A DNA stretch of 64,000 nucleotides. Origin: a bacterium M00.F.Ca.ET.205.01.1.1 (GTDB taxonomy: Bacteria; Pseudomonadota; Alphaproteobacteria; Rhizobiales; Rhizobiaceae). The DNA is taken from NCBI GenBank assembly GCA_004791255.1, contig SRUQ01000001.1:186001-250000 (forward strand). Reading direction: 5' to 3'. Made by a program: the position numbers and the translations under genes. A model generated the notes under the pieces. The model made no database searches, was not told where the DNA came from, and saw only the letters and a program-made list of their open reading frames with translations. Shown here one piece after another: positions 33,314-42,661 of this stretch (within the stretch, counting starts at the first letter, position 1; every line of letters begins with the position of its first letter).

Positions 33314-34336
33314 TTATTCGCCGCGCAGATAGGCGATCACCACGTCGGCTGCGATATCAGACATGCGCATGCCGACCTCGCGGGTGATGTCGCCCTCGAC
33401 GCGGCTTTGCACCCAGCCCAGAAACGCGAAGGCGCGCAGCGCCGCGAACAGCGGCAGTGCGGCGATGTCCTGCGCGGTCAGGTCCCGCTCCTGCCGGTAG
33501 CCTTCGAGTAGCCACGCCTCGATCAGCGGATAGAGCGGCTCCTGGCGGTTCTGGTAAAGCGCGACGGCAACGTCGTACATATGCCAGCCATAGCCGCAAT
33601 CGTCGAAGTCGATGATGCGGATCGCATCCTCATGGATCAGCACGTTCTCGCGCACCAGATCGGCGTGGATGATGCCGAAATTGCGGGCGCTTTGCTCGTG
33701 ATCCGAAAGCGCCTTCACGGCCTTTTCGCGCGCTTGGAGAACCAGTGCGCGACGAGCCTCGTCGAGGAAGGGCGACGTTTCGAAAGGCCCCCAGTTCGGG
33801 GTCGCGCCGAAGAAGCCATCGAAATCCCAGGCATGGCGGGTAAAGCCGGCGGGCGGCGCCCAGGCCGTGGTGACGTTGTGCATGTGGGCGATGGTTCGTC
33901 CCATCGCCGCGAAGATCTGCCTTGTCTGTTCGGGCGTATAGTCGAACGGCACGCCACGTGCGCCGACGGCGCGGCCTTCCAGCCAGCTCAGGCAGTCGAC
34001 CTGGCGCGGTTGCGCCAAAGCGGGCGTGCTGACTAGGACGAACGCATGGCCGGCCCGGGTGGCTACCGGAGACGGCGTGGCGACGCCGGCCGATTGCAGA
34101 AAGCCCATCCATTGCAATTCCGAACGCAGCGCCGCATCCGTGTGGTAGCCGAGCCGATGAACGCGCATGACGGCCGGCTGGCCATCGGGCAGGCTAACCC
34201 TGAAGACCGCATTCTCGCGGTATTTCAGAAGCTCCGGTTCGCCGTCGCGAACGCCCCACTGTTCCAGCGCGCGCCTGGCAAGTTCGGTGACATCGGCTTC
34301 GGTCTCGGGCTCGGAGTGGGTCGGGACTGCGTTCAC
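33314..34336 (-). CDS. APH-fold small-molecule kinase, hydroxylysine-kinase-like
   Basis: A 340-residue phosphotransferase of the aminoglycoside-phosphotransferase/choline-kinase fold. The catalytic loop is IIHADLVRENVL near residue 230, and the metal site is RIIDFDDCG near 250; an ATP-binding N-lobe with RENAVFRVSL precedes. Its start overlaps the stop of a PLP enzyme related to phosphohydroxylysine and phosphoethanolamine phospholyases, so the pair may phosphorylate an amino alcohol and then eliminate phosphate and ammonia. The specific substrate (5-hydroxylysine, ethanolamine or another) is inference. Confidence 0.75.
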   Translation of the reverse strand: MNAVPTHSEPETEADVTELARRALEQWGVRDGEPELLKYRENAVFRVSLPDGQPAVMRVHRLGYHTDAALRSELQWMGFLQSAGVATPSPVATRAGHAFVLVSTPALAQPRQVDCLSWLEGRAVGARGVPFDYTPEQTRQIFAAMGRTIAHMHNVTTAWAPPAGFTRHAWDFDGFFGATPNWGPFETSPFLDEARRALVLQAREKAVKALSDHEQSARNFGIIHADLVRENVLIHEDAIRIIDFDDCGYGWHMYDVAVALYQNRQEPLYPLIEAWLLEGYRQERDLTAQDIAALPLFAALRAFAFLGWVQSRVEGDITREVGMRMSDIAADVVIAYLRGE

Positions 34337-35640
34337 GCCGGCACTCCGCCGATTTCGCCAAGCACTTCGTCGAGCAGGCCGACCAGGACATCGGCGTTTT
34401 CGCGCGAGAACGGCATGGGCGGGCGGATCTTCAGCACATTGCCGTGGATGCCGGTCTTGCCCATCAGCACGCCACGGTCACGCATGGCGTTGATGACGCG
34501 ACTGGCGATATCGGGCGCCGGTTCGCGCGTCTGACGGTCGTTGACCAGTTCGGCGCCGAAGAACAGCCCGGCGCCCCTGACTTCGCCGATGCATTGATGC
34601 CGATCGGCGAGCGGCCGCAGCCGGTCCAGCGCGTAGGCGCCGACATCGCAGGCATTGGCGACGAGGTTTTCATCCTCCAGCACGTCCAGCACCGCATTGG
34701 CCACCGCGCACGAAACCGGATTGCCGCCGAAGGTGTTGAAGTAGCGGAAAGCGTTGCGGAACGTCGCCAGTATCTCCCTTGTGGTGACGACGGCGGCGAC
34801 CGGGTGACCGTTGCCCATCGGCTTGCCCATGGTGACGATGTCGGGAGTAAAACCGGCGCGCTGATGGCCCCAGAAATGGCTGCCGGTGCGGCCGAAACCG
34901 GGCTGCACCTCATCGGCGATGACCAGGCCGCCGGCTTCGCGCACCGCCGATAAGGCGTCGTCGAAAAAGCCGCTCGGCAGCGTCGGAAACCCTTCATTGG
35001 CGAGCAGCGGGCACAGGATGATGCCGGAGATACCGATGCCGTCCCTGGCCAGCGAGGCGATCGCCTCGCGTACGGCATCGCCGAGGGCCTTGCCGTTGGC
35101 CATGACATCGGGATGGCGATAGCTGTCGGGCGCCGGCACCAGCCTGACATGGTCGGCCCGGCCGCCGACCGGCGGCATGCGCGTGCTGAGCTGCGAAACC
35201 GCCGATGTGTTGCCGTGATAGGTGGCGTCGGTGGCTATGATGCCCATCTGGCCGGAGGCCGCCTGCGCCATGCGCAGCGCGATGTCGTTGGCCTCGCTGC
35301 CGGTGCAGGTGAGGATGGCGGTGGACAGGCTGGCATCGAAGGTCGCGGTCAGCCGCTCGACATAGTCGAGGATGGCCGTGTGGAGGTAGCGCGTATGGGT
35401 GTTGAGCAGGCTCGCCTGCCGGCACAGCGCCTCGACCACATGCGGATGGCAGTGGCCGACATGGGCGACATTGTTGTAGGCGTCGAGATATTTGCGGCCT
35501 GCGGCGTCATGGAGCCAGACGCCGTCGCCGCGCACCAGATGCACCGGCTCGTCATAGAACAATTGCGATTTCGCGCCGAGCAGCCGGCCACGCCGGCTAA
35601 CGAGCGTTTCCCCGGCGATCTTTTCCTGTGATTGAGACAT
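34333..35640 (-). CDS. Class III PLP enzyme of the phospholyase (AGXT2L/PHYKPL-like) group
   Basis: A 435-residue fold-type I PLP enzyme. The motifs NVAHVGHCHPHVV near residue 60 and LNTHTRYLH near 83 are close to those I recall for human phosphohydroxylysine/phosphoethanolamine phospholyases. The PLP aspartate is in VIADEVQPGFGRTG, and the Schiff-base lysine is in MGKPMGNGHP. The linked kinase supports a lyase acting on a phosphorylated amino alcohol; ordinary transamination is the alternative. ATG 35640 is favoured over a start 13 codons earlier, since those codons look non-homologous. Confidence 0.75.
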   Translation of the reverse strand: MSQSQEKIAGETLVSRRGRLLGAKSQLFYDEPVHLVRGDGVWLHDAAGRKYLDAYNNVAHVGHCHPHVVEALCRQASLLNTHTRYLHTAILDYVERLTATFDASLSTAILTCTGSEANDIALRMAQAASGQMGIIATDATYHGNTSAVSQLSTRMPPVGGRADHVRLVPAPDSYRHPDVMANGKALGDAVREAIASLARDGIGISGIILCPLLANEGFPTLPSGFFDDALSAVREAGGLVIADEVQPGFGRTGSHFWGHQRAGFTPDIVTMGKPMGNGHPVAAVVTTREILATFRNAFRYFNTFGGNPVSCAVANAVLDVLEDENLVANACDVGAYALDRLRPLADRHQCIGEVRGAGLFFGAELVNDRQTREPAPDIASRVINAMRDRGVLMGKTGIHGNVLKIRPPMPFSRENADVLVGLLDEVLGEIGGVPA

Positions 35641-35675
35641 GCGTGTACCAGAACTCCGTTGTGTCAGCCGGCCCG

Positions 35676-37025
35676 TCAAGCCTTGGACAGACCTGCATCG
35701 AGCGCTTCGCCGATCTTGGCCACGTCGGCGGCGCTGATGACCAGCGGCGGGGACAGGATGACGTTGTTGCCGGAGACGCGCAGCATGACGCCGGCTTCGT
35801 AGGCGGCTTCCGAAACGACGCCCATGGTCTTCTTGTCGGCGGGTTTTTTCGTCGCGCGGTCGGAGACCAGCTCCAGCGCCGCCATCAGCCCCTTGTACCT
35901 GACATCGCCGACGATGGCGTGTTTGGCCTTCAGGCCTTCCAGCACGGCTGCCAGCTCGACGCCGCGCGCGGCCGCATTCTCGTTCAGGCGCAGCCGTTTC
36001 GTCTCTGCAAGCGCCGCCAGACCCGCGGCGCAGCCGACCGGGTGGCCGGAATAGGTATAGCCATGGCCGATCGAGCCGAAGCTGGTCTTGTCGGCCTCGA
36101 ACACATCGGCAACCCTGGCGCCGATCAGGGTGGCGCCGAGCGGGAAATAGCCTGAGGTGATCGCCTTGGCGATGGTCATGAAATCCGGCTTCACGCCCGA
36201 AAGCCGCGAGCCCGACCAGGCGCCGGTGCGGCCGAAGCCGGTGACGACCTCGTCGGCGATCAGGAGAATCTCGTGGCGGTCGCAGATCTCTCGTACCAGC
36301 GGCATGAAGCTCTCATGCGGGACGATGACGCCGCCGGCGCCGAGCACCGGCTCCATGATGAAGGCGGCGATGGTGTCGCCGCCCTGGAAGGCGATCTCGT
36401 CCTCCAGCGCCTTGGCGCAGAGTTTAGCCAGCCGCGCCGGATCGGTCTCGTCGAACGGGTTGCGGAAGGTCCAGGGTGCGGGAATGTGGAAGACGCCGGG
36501 CAGCAGCGGCTCGTAGTTGCGGCGGAAATTGGCGTTGCCGTTGACGGAAGCGCCGCCGAAATGCGTGCCGTGATAGCCCTTCTTGAGCGCCAGGAACTTG
36601 GTGCGGTCGCCCTGGCCGCGGATCTTCCAGTATTGCCGGGCCAGCCGCAATGCGGTCTCGACCGAATCCGAACCGCCCGAGGTGAAGAAGGTCCGCACCA
36701 TGCCTTCCGGCGCGAACCATTCGGCGAGTTCATAGGCGAGTTCAATCGACGGGCCGGTCGAGGTGCCGCGAAATCCGGAATAGTAGGGCAGCGCGCCGAG
36801 CTGGTCGGCGATCGCCTTCTTGATCGGGTCGCAGCTGTAGCCGAGATTGACGTTCCACAGGCCGCCGACGGCGTCGAGCACGGTGTTGCCGGCGATGTCG
36901 GTGACCGTCACCCCCTCGCCGCTCATAATCACCTTGGGCGGGTTGGCCCGCATCTCGGCCGGATGCGCCATCGGGTGCCAGATCGGCTTGGCGTTGGTCT
37001 CGGTGAGGAAATTGATGTCACGCAT
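35676..37025 (-). CDS. Class III (omega-amino acid) aminotransferase
   Basis: A 449-residue PLP aminotransferase. Typical features are PIWHPMAHPAEM at the N-terminus (beta-alanine/polyamine-pyruvate transaminase style), GGSDSVETALRLAR near residue 118, the PLP aspartate in LIADEVVTGFGRTG and the lysine in IAKAITSGYFPLG near 285. It probably moves an amino group from an omega-amino acid or diamine to pyruvate. It is followed by the phospholyase and kinase genes and preceded by a HAD hydrolase gene, all on one strand. Confidence 0.86.
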   Translation of the reverse strand: MRDINFLTETNAKPIWHPMAHPAEMRANPPKVIMSGEGVTVTDIAGNTVLDAVGGLWNVNLGYSCDPIKKAIADQLGALPYYSGFRGTSTGPSIELAYELAEWFAPEGMVRTFFTSGGSDSVETALRLARQYWKIRGQGDRTKFLALKKGYHGTHFGGASVNGNANFRRNYEPLLPGVFHIPAPWTFRNPFDETDPARLAKLCAKALEDEIAFQGGDTIAAFIMEPVLGAGGVIVPHESFMPLVREICDRHEILLIADEVVTGFGRTGAWSGSRLSGVKPDFMTIAKAITSGYFPLGATLIGARVADVFEADKTSFGSIGHGYTYSGHPVGCAAGLAALAETKRLRLNENAAARGVELAAVLEGLKAKHAIVGDVRYKGLMAALELVSDRATKKPADKKTMGVVSEAAYEAGVMLRVSGNNVILSPPLVISAADVAKIGEALDAGLSKA

Positions 37026-37046
37026 CACAAGGCTCCGCAAATGGTC

Positions 37047-37715
37047 TCAGGCAGCTGGGACAAGGTCGAAATGGGCGAGGGCTTCGGCATAGGATTGGGC
37101 CGGCCGGGCAACGTCGAAATGAACCGTGCGCATGCCGGCGGCACGTCCGCCATCGACATTGCGCAACTGGTCGTCGACGAAAACACAGGCGCTGGCGGGC
37201 AGGCCAAGCGCCTCGGTGACGAAAGCATAGGCGCGTGGATCGGGCTTGAGGATGCCGGTATAGGTGGCGTCGATAATGGTGTCGAACAGGCCGAGCAGCG
37301 GCAGCCGCCGGCGGAAGTCGGCGCCGTAGAACAGGTCGAGCTCGTTGGACAGGATCGCCAGGCGAAATCCCGCCGCATGGACAGCGCGGATGGTGCTGAT
37401 GGCCTCGGGCCGCACCACCTTTTCCGGTTCGGCGCCGCGCGCGCGCTGGACAAAGGTTTCCATCGCCTGCCAGTCCTCGCCGACGAGCCGGCCGACCTCC
37501 CTGGTACGCGTGCGCCAATAGTCACGCTCGCTGATCTCGTCGGCCTGCATGGAGCGCCACAGCGGATCGCTGTCCGGATCGAACGGGCCGCGCCATTGCA
37601 GCGTCCCCGGCGCGAGACCGAGCGCCTGCTCGGTCAAGGCATGGGTTTCGAACAGCGTGCGGGTGACGACGCCGCCGAAATCAAGCACCAGCACCTGGGC
37701 AGGAACAGCGCTCAC
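37047..37715 (-). CDS. HAD family hydrolase
   Basis: A 222-residue haloacid-dehalogenase-type hydrolase. The nucleophile motif is VLVLDFGGVV, in which the usual second aspartate is replaced, as in the DFGGV subgroup. Motif II is LAILSNE and motif IV is CVFVDDQLRNV. The GTG start overlaps the stop of the upstream Tm-1-like gene by four bases, so the two are coupled. The substrate is unknown. Absence of the second motif-I Asp can alter or weaken phosphatase activity. Confidence 0.83.
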   Translation of the reverse strand: MSAVPAQVLVLDFGGVVTRTLFETHALTEQALGLAPGTLQWRGPFDPDSDPLWRSMQADEISERDYWRTRTREVGRLVGEDWQAMETFVQRARGAEPEKVVRPEAISTIRAVHAAGFRLAILSNELDLFYGADFRRRLPLLGLFDTIIDATYTGILKPDPRAYAFVTEALGLPASACVFVDDQLRNVDGGRAAGMRTVHFDVARPAQSYAEALAHFDLVPAA

Positions 37716-38989
37716 GCGGCCACTCCCTTGGCCGGGACACCGCGCGGGACGATGCCTTCCTCGACCCAGCGGTCGAAGATTTCCAGCGCCTTGGCGACGA
37801 AGCCGTCGCTGTTGATGTGGTCGTCGATCTCGTGGAACTCGACACTTGGTGGGACCGCTCCGCGCATTTCGTCGACGAAGGCGGCGAGCGCATCGGGCTC
37901 GTAGAGCGGCTCGCCCTGCACATCCCATTCCTGGATGCCATGGGACGGCAGGATCAAGGCGGAGCGGCCTTTCGAGGCGCCGAGCTTGGCCGCGATGGTG
38001 CGGGCGACCTCGCGGCGGTCTTCGGCATCGACGGTGATCGAGGCGATCAGCCTGTTGTGGGCGTGGAAGGGGCGCTGCGAGAACTTAGCCGGCAATTTCT
38101 GCCAGGTCGGCAGGTCGACCATGTCGACCGCGCCAGGTGCCACGATCTGCGGAATACCGCGGGCGCCGGCATTTTCCAGCCGATCGGCGCCGGAACTGAC
38201 GACGGATCCGGCGAGATGATTGGTGATCTCCTGCAGGCTGAAGTCGAAGACCGTGCAGAAATGATCCTGGCCGGCGATCGATTCGAAGGCGCGGCCGCCC
38301 ATGCCGGTGGTGTGGAAGACGGCGACATCATATCCGCGCCGCTCCAGCGCCGGCTTCAGCGTCTTCATGTAGCGCAGGCAGCTGCTGCCGAGCGAGGTCA
38401 TGCCGATGGTCGGGCCGGCCGCCGGCGCCGACGCGCGGGTGGCAAGCGCAATTTTCGCCGCACCGACAACCGCGCCGCAAGCCTGCGACAAGACCAGCTT
38501 GCAGATGGAGTTGAGGCCGTAGAGCCCGCCCGCCCAGAGGATCATCATCAGGTCGGGCGCGACGCGTTCCGGCGGGATGAGATGCGAATAGGCAATGGTC
38601 GAGACGACGAATTTCGGCACGCCGAGCGGCAGGCAAAGCGCGACATCGAGCGCCAGATCGGTTCCCATCGAACCGCCAATGGCGATGAAGGCGTCGATTT
38701 CGCCATTTCGATGCAGCTTGCGCACCAGTTGCACGGCCCCACCCGCCATCAGGGTCATGGCGGTGTTCTCGTCGCCGCTCGAAACAATGTCCGCTATCGT
38801 CACATCGACGGCCCGCGCGACCGCATGCTTGTCATGGTCGGGGCTGTAGGGCGGGTCACCCAGCACGCTGACATCCATCATCACCGCCAGGCCGCCGGAG
38901 GCCTCGATGCACTCCCTCATGAACAGCAGTTCGTCGGCCTTGGTGTCGCCGGTGCCGATGACCAGGATGCGGGGCGTCTGTGCAGACAT
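37712..38989 (-). CDS. Tm-1-like ATP-binding protein (UPF0261 family)
   Basis: A 425-residue protein of the UPF0261/Tm-1-like family. The N-terminal half has RILVIGTGDTKADEL and the conserved FIAIGGSMGTDLAL near residue 100; the second half contains GMTSLGSSCLRYMK near 198 and VFHTTGMGGRAFE near 226. Plant Tm-1 binds a viral replication protein through the homologous domain, but the bacterial role is unknown; genes of this family often sit in catabolic operons. Its start overlaps the stop of the IclR regulator gene by one base. Confidence 0.85.
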   Translation of the reverse strand: MSAQTPRILVIGTGDTKADELLFMRECIEASGGLAVMMDVSVLGDPPYSPDHDKHAVARAVDVTIADIVSSGDENTAMTLMAGGAVQLVRKLHRNGEIDAFIAIGGSMGTDLALDVALCLPLGVPKFVVSTIAYSHLIPPERVAPDLMMILWAGGLYGLNSICKLVLSQACGAVVGAAKIALATRASAPAAGPTIGMTSLGSSCLRYMKTLKPALERRGYDVAVFHTTGMGGRAFESIAGQDHFCTVFDFSLQEITNHLAGSVVSSGADRLENAGARGIPQIVAPGAVDMVDLPTWQKLPAKFSQRPFHAHNRLIASITVDAEDRREVARTIAAKLGASKGRSALILPSHGIQEWDVQGEPLYEPDALAAFVDEMRGAVPPSVEFHEIDDHINSDGFVAKALEIFDRWVEEGIVPRGVPAKGVAA

Positions 38990-39759
38990 CAGGCCTGCCT
39001 CCTCAAGGTTTGCAGATTATCGCCGTTGAGGCGCATCGAAATCTCCCGTGCCGCGGCCACGACCGCAAGCCCGCGCTGCGCGATGTCGGCCGCCGTCGTC
39101 CTTGACTTCGGTGCGGCCACCGCGATGGTGCCGAGCGCGAAACCGTCCGCCGCCAGGATTGCCGCCGCGACTGATATGACGCCTTCTTCCAGGCCTTGGT
39201 CGCTGATCGAATAGCCGCGCTCGCGCGCCTCGCTCATGGATCTGGAAATGGCGTCGGGCTCGGTCAGCGTGTGTGCGGTGAAGACATCGAGCGGACCGGC
39301 CAGGCATGCCTTGACGGTCTCGTCCCTGGCAAAAGCCAGATAGGCGATGCCGGAGGCGGTCGAATGCATGGGCAGAAGCTGGCCGATATCGACATTGACC
39401 CGGTTTGCCCGCGCCGGATGTTCGACATGGATGGTGACCAGCCTGTCGATGCCGAATTCGGAGAGATGCACGGTCTCGGCCGTCGTGGTTGCCAGATCCC
39501 GCACCAGCGGCACTGCCGTCTGCAGGAAGGGAAAGCGGGCCTCGCGGATGCGCGCCAGCCGCGACAGGCCGGCACCGAGCCGGTAGTGCCGCGTGGTCGC
39601 ATCCTGCTCGATGAAACCACGCGCGGTCAGCGCCACCAGCAGCCGCCGCGTCGTCGCCTTGTCGAAGCCCGACCGGCGCGCCAGGTCGGACAGGCCGAGT
39701 TCGGACTGGTCCACGGTGAACAGCTCCAGAAGTGAAATCGCCTTGCCGACCGTACCCAA
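38989..39759 (-). CDS. IclR family transcriptional regulator
   Basis: A 256-residue regulator with an N-terminal winged helix (LGLSDLARRSGFDKATTRRLL near residue 23) and a C-terminal effector domain (MHSTASGIAYLAF near 135). TTG 39759 is chosen because GGGAGG precedes it by a short gap and the following GTVGKAISLLELF is the usual IclR start; the frame stays open 12 codons further. It heads the leftward run with the Tm-1-like, HAD, aminotransferase, phospholyase and kinase genes and faces the permease gene, so it may control both. Confidence 0.85.
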   Translation of the reverse strand: MGTVGKAISLLELFTVDQSELGLSDLARRSGFDKATTRRLLVALTARGFIEQDATTRHYRLGAGLSRLARIREARFPFLQTAVPLVRDLATTTAETVHLSEFGIDRLVTIHVEHPARANRVNVDIGQLLPMHSTASGIAYLAFARDETVKACLAGPLDVFTAHTLTEPDAISRSMSEARERGYSISDQGLEEGVISVAAAILAADGFALGTIAVAAPKSRTTAADIAQRGLAVVAAAREISMRLNGDNLQTLRRQA

Positions 39760-39946
39760 CGCTGCCTCCCAGCATCGCCTCTCATTCGGAGGCAATCAAT
39801 TAACGTGTGAATTAACTTGACAGCAAGCCGCTTTGTTTGCAAGTCTATATTCAAAATAATGGTTCAAATAATGAACCGACATCCAGAGCATACGGGACAG
39901 GCCGATCGGCCGGCAAGCCAAACCGGTTTGCAAACAGGAGGGACCA

Positions 39947-41395
39947 ATGTCAGCAATTTCGGAACAGGTGCCGGCCAACAGGCTGCGCAAGAACAGTCTT
40001 GGCGTCGGCGCCATCACCTTCATGGTGATTTCGGCGGCGGCGCCGCTTACGGCAGTGGCCGGCGGCACGCCGCTGGGCATGCTGATGGGCAACGGCGCCG
40101 GCTTTGCCGGCACCTATCTGATCGTGACGGTGCTTTTGCTGCTGTTCGCGGTCGGCTATGTCGCCATGTCGCGCCATGTCGGCAATGCCGGAGCCTTTTA
40201 TGCCTATGCGGCACGCGGCCTCGGCGGCCTCGCCGGCGGCGCCACGGCGCTGATCGCGATCCTGTCCTATAACGCCATGCAGATCGGCGTCATGGGGCTG
40301 CTGGGTGCCGCCACATCAGGCCTGTTCGCCGGCTGGGGCATCAACCTGCCCTGGTGGGTATGGAGTTTCATCGCCATCGCCATCGTCGCCGTGCTTGGCT
40401 ACCGCCAGGTCGACCTGTCGGCCAAGATCCTGACGGTGCTGGTGCTGTGCGAATACGCCGTGGTGCTGATCCTCGACCTGGTGATCCTGAAGACCGGCGG
40501 CGACAGCGGCCTGTCGGCGGCGCCGTTCAGTTGGAGCCAGATCACCTCGGGCGCGCCGGCTATCGCCATCCTGTTCTGCTTCGCCGCCTTCATCGGTTTC
40601 GAGGCGACGACGATCTATGCCGAGGAAGCCCGCGACCCGAAGGTCACCATTCCGCGCGCCACCTATTTCTCGGTGGTGCTGATCGGCGTCTTCTACATGG
40701 TCACCGCCTGGCTGATGGCGGTCGGTGCCGGCGTCGACAAATTGCTGCCCGCGCTGCAGGGCCTGCAGGATCCGACCACCTTCCTGTTCGGCCTGTCGGA
40801 CCGCTATGCCGGAACGCTGCTCACCCACGCAATGAGCATCCTGTTCGTGTCGAGCCTGTTCGCCGGCGTGCTGGCGTTCCACAATGCGGTTGCCCGCTAC
40901 ATCTATGTCTCGGGTCGCGAAAAGCTGTTGCCGCAGTCGATCGGGGTGACGCATTCCTCGCATCAGAGCCCGCATGTCGCCTCGGTTATCCAGAGCATTC
41001 TGGCAGCGGTCGTTGTCGGGCTGTTCGCCGTGCTCGGCCTCGATCCGGTGCTGGCGCTGTTCTCGTGGCTGACCAATGTCGCGACACTCGGCGTCATCGT
41101 GATGATGGCGGTCGCCTCGCTCGCCGTGGTGATGTACTTCCGCGCCAACCCGTCGGCGCAGGAGAATGCCGTGAAGACCACCCTTCTGCCCGGGCTGACC
41201 TTCATCGCCTTTGTCATCATCATCTACCTGATCGTCATCAATTTCGGCAGCCTGTCGGGAGCCGGCGGCTTCCTCGGTGTGTTCCTGCCGGGACTGGTTC
41301 TGATTGCCGGGGTGGTGGGCCTGCTGCTGGCGGGCGCCTTGAAGAGCCGCGATCCCATTGCCTTCGACAATCTCGGCGTACCGCTGAAGGATTAA
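39947..41395 (+). CDS. APC family amino acid/amine permease
   Basis: A 482-residue transporter with about twelve hydrophobic segments. The first-helix motif FMVISAAAPLTAVAGGTPLG and FAAFIGFEATTIYAEEARDPK after helix 5 or 6 are typical of the APC superfamily (amino acid and amine transporters). It is divergent from the IclR regulator and its catabolic run, and a P450 gene follows. It is a plausible uptake system for the amine substrate of this region, although this is inferred only from position. Confidence 0.87.
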   Translation: MSAISEQVPANRLRKNSLGVGAITFMVISAAAPLTAVAGGTPLGMLMGNGAGFAGTYLIVTVLLLLFAVGYVAMSRHVGNAGAFYAYAARGLGGLAGGATALIAILSYNAMQIGVMGLLGAATSGLFAGWGINLPWWVWSFIAIAIVAVLGYRQVDLSAKILTVLVLCEYAVVLILDLVILKTGGDSGLSAAPFSWSQITSGAPAIAILFCFAAFIGFEATTIYAEEARDPKVTIPRATYFSVVLIGVFYMVTAWLMAVGAGVDKLLPALQGLQDPTTFLFGLSDRYAGTLLTHAMSILFVSSLFAGVLAFHNAVARYIYVSGREKLLPQSIGVTHSSHQSPHVASVIQSILAAVVVGLFAVLGLDPVLALFSWLTNVATLGVIVMMAVASLAVVMYFRANPSAQENAVKTTLLPGLTFIAFVIIIYLIVINFGSLSGAGGFLGVFLPGLVLIAGVVGLLLAGALKSRDPIAFDNLGVPLKD

Positions 41396-41410
41396 CTGAA
41401 GCGGGATTGA

Positions 41411-42661
41411 GTGAACCAGCGGGGCGGCGCGACAGCCGCCCTCCCATCGCAAAGGGGAGTGGCGGCCTTGAGCTTTGCCGACAACATCACCGTCGAGGCG
41501 CTGGAAGCCGACCCCTACCCGATCTATGCCGAACTCAGGCGCAGCGCGCCGGTCGCCTTCGTGCCCGCGGTCAATCTCTGGTTCGTCACCCGCTGGAAGG
41601 ATGTCGAACTGGTGGCGAAGTCGCCCGACATCTTCTCCGCCGTCGTCGGCTCATCGCCTGTCGAACGCTCCTTCGGCAAGCCGACCATCCTGACCACCGA
41701 CGGCGACGTCCACAAGGACCTGCGCCAGGGGATCGATCCGAAATACCGGCCGCGCACCGTCGCCTCCTATGCCGGCGACCTCGTGCGCTCGATCGCCGAA
41801 CCCTATCTTGATGGGATCGCCAGGCGCGGTTCGGCCGAACTGATGGCCGACTATTTCGAACCGGTGTCGACGCTCAGCCTGGCGCGCTCGCTCGGGCTCA
41901 TGGACATCGACATGCCGACCTTGCGGCGCTGGTTTTATGGGCTCGCCCAGGGCGCCATCAATTTCGAGAACGACGCGAAGCGCCAGGAAATCGCCGATGC
42001 GATCAGCGCCGAGGTCGGCGCTGCTATCCGGCCTACGCTGGAAAGGCTGGCACGCGAACCCGACGGCTCCGCCCTGTCGCACATGCTGCACGACGGCATG
42101 CCCGAGGGCACGACCCGCGAGATCGACTTCCTGATGCCGAGCATCAAGGTCATCCTGCTCGGCGGCATGCAGGAGCCAGGTCACGGCGCCGGCTCGATCC
42201 TTGTCGGCCTGCTGCGGAATCCCGACCAGTTGTGGCAGGTGCTCGACAACCTTGAAGTCTTCGTGCCCAAGGCCGTCGACGAAGGCCTCCGCTGGGTGGC
42301 GCCTATCGGCACGCAGACACGCGAGACGACGCGCTCGATCGAGCTTGGCGGCGTGACGATTCCCGCCGGTGCGCCGGTCGCAGCCCTTGTCTCCTCGGCC
42401 AGCCGCGACGAGAGCCGCTTTGCCGATCCGGACCGCTTCGACATCAACCGCGACGAAGGCAACCACGCCGCCTTCGGCTTCGGCCATCACTTCTGCTCAG
42501 GCCGGTTTTTCGCGCGCGAGCAGATGTGCCTTGCGGTAAGGCTGCTGCTCGAACGTTTCCCCGATCTTCGCCTGGTGCCCGGCAAGGAACCGGTGTTCCG
42601 CGGCTGGGAGTTCCGGGCGCCCACCACATTGCATGTCAGTTTCGGAGCCGGTTCCCCATGA
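41411..42661 (+). CDS. Cytochrome P450
   Basis: A soluble bacterial P450 of up to 416 residues. The heme-binding loop is FGFGHHFCSGRFFA, with the axial cysteine near residue 363; the K-helix EGLR pattern is in VDEGLRWVAP. In the I helix, the usual AGxDT oxygen-activation motif reads GGMQEP, so the conserved threonine is missing. The start could be GTG 41411 or TTG 41468, the latter having the better ribosome site (AAGGGGAG). The stop overlaps the start of an aldehyde dehydrogenase gene. Confidence 0.88.
   Translation: MNQRGGATAALPSQRGVAALSFADNITVEALEADPYPIYAELRRSAPVAFVPAVNLWFVTRWKDVELVAKSPDIFSAVVGSSPVERSFGKPTILTTDGDVHKDLRQGIDPKYRPRTVASYAGDLVRSIAEPYLDGIARRGSAELMADYFEPVSTLSLARSLGLMDIDMPTLRRWFYGLAQGAINFENDAKRQEIADAISAEVGAAIRPTLERLAREPDGSALSHMLHDGMPEGTTREIDFLMPSIKVILLGGMQEPGHGAGSILVGLLRNPDQLWQVLDNLEVFVPKAVDEGLRWVAPIGTQTRETTRSIELGGVTIPAGAPVAALVSSASRDESRFADPDRFDINRDEGNHAAFGFGHHFCSGRFFAREQMCLAVRLLLERFPDLRLVPGKEPVFRGWEFRAPTTLHVSFGAGSP

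Noticed and set aside
39811..39851. Promoter TTGACA … TATATT ahead of the APC permease gene
   Set aside because: The two boxes are 23 bp apart, too far for a standard promoter; no better pair was seen.
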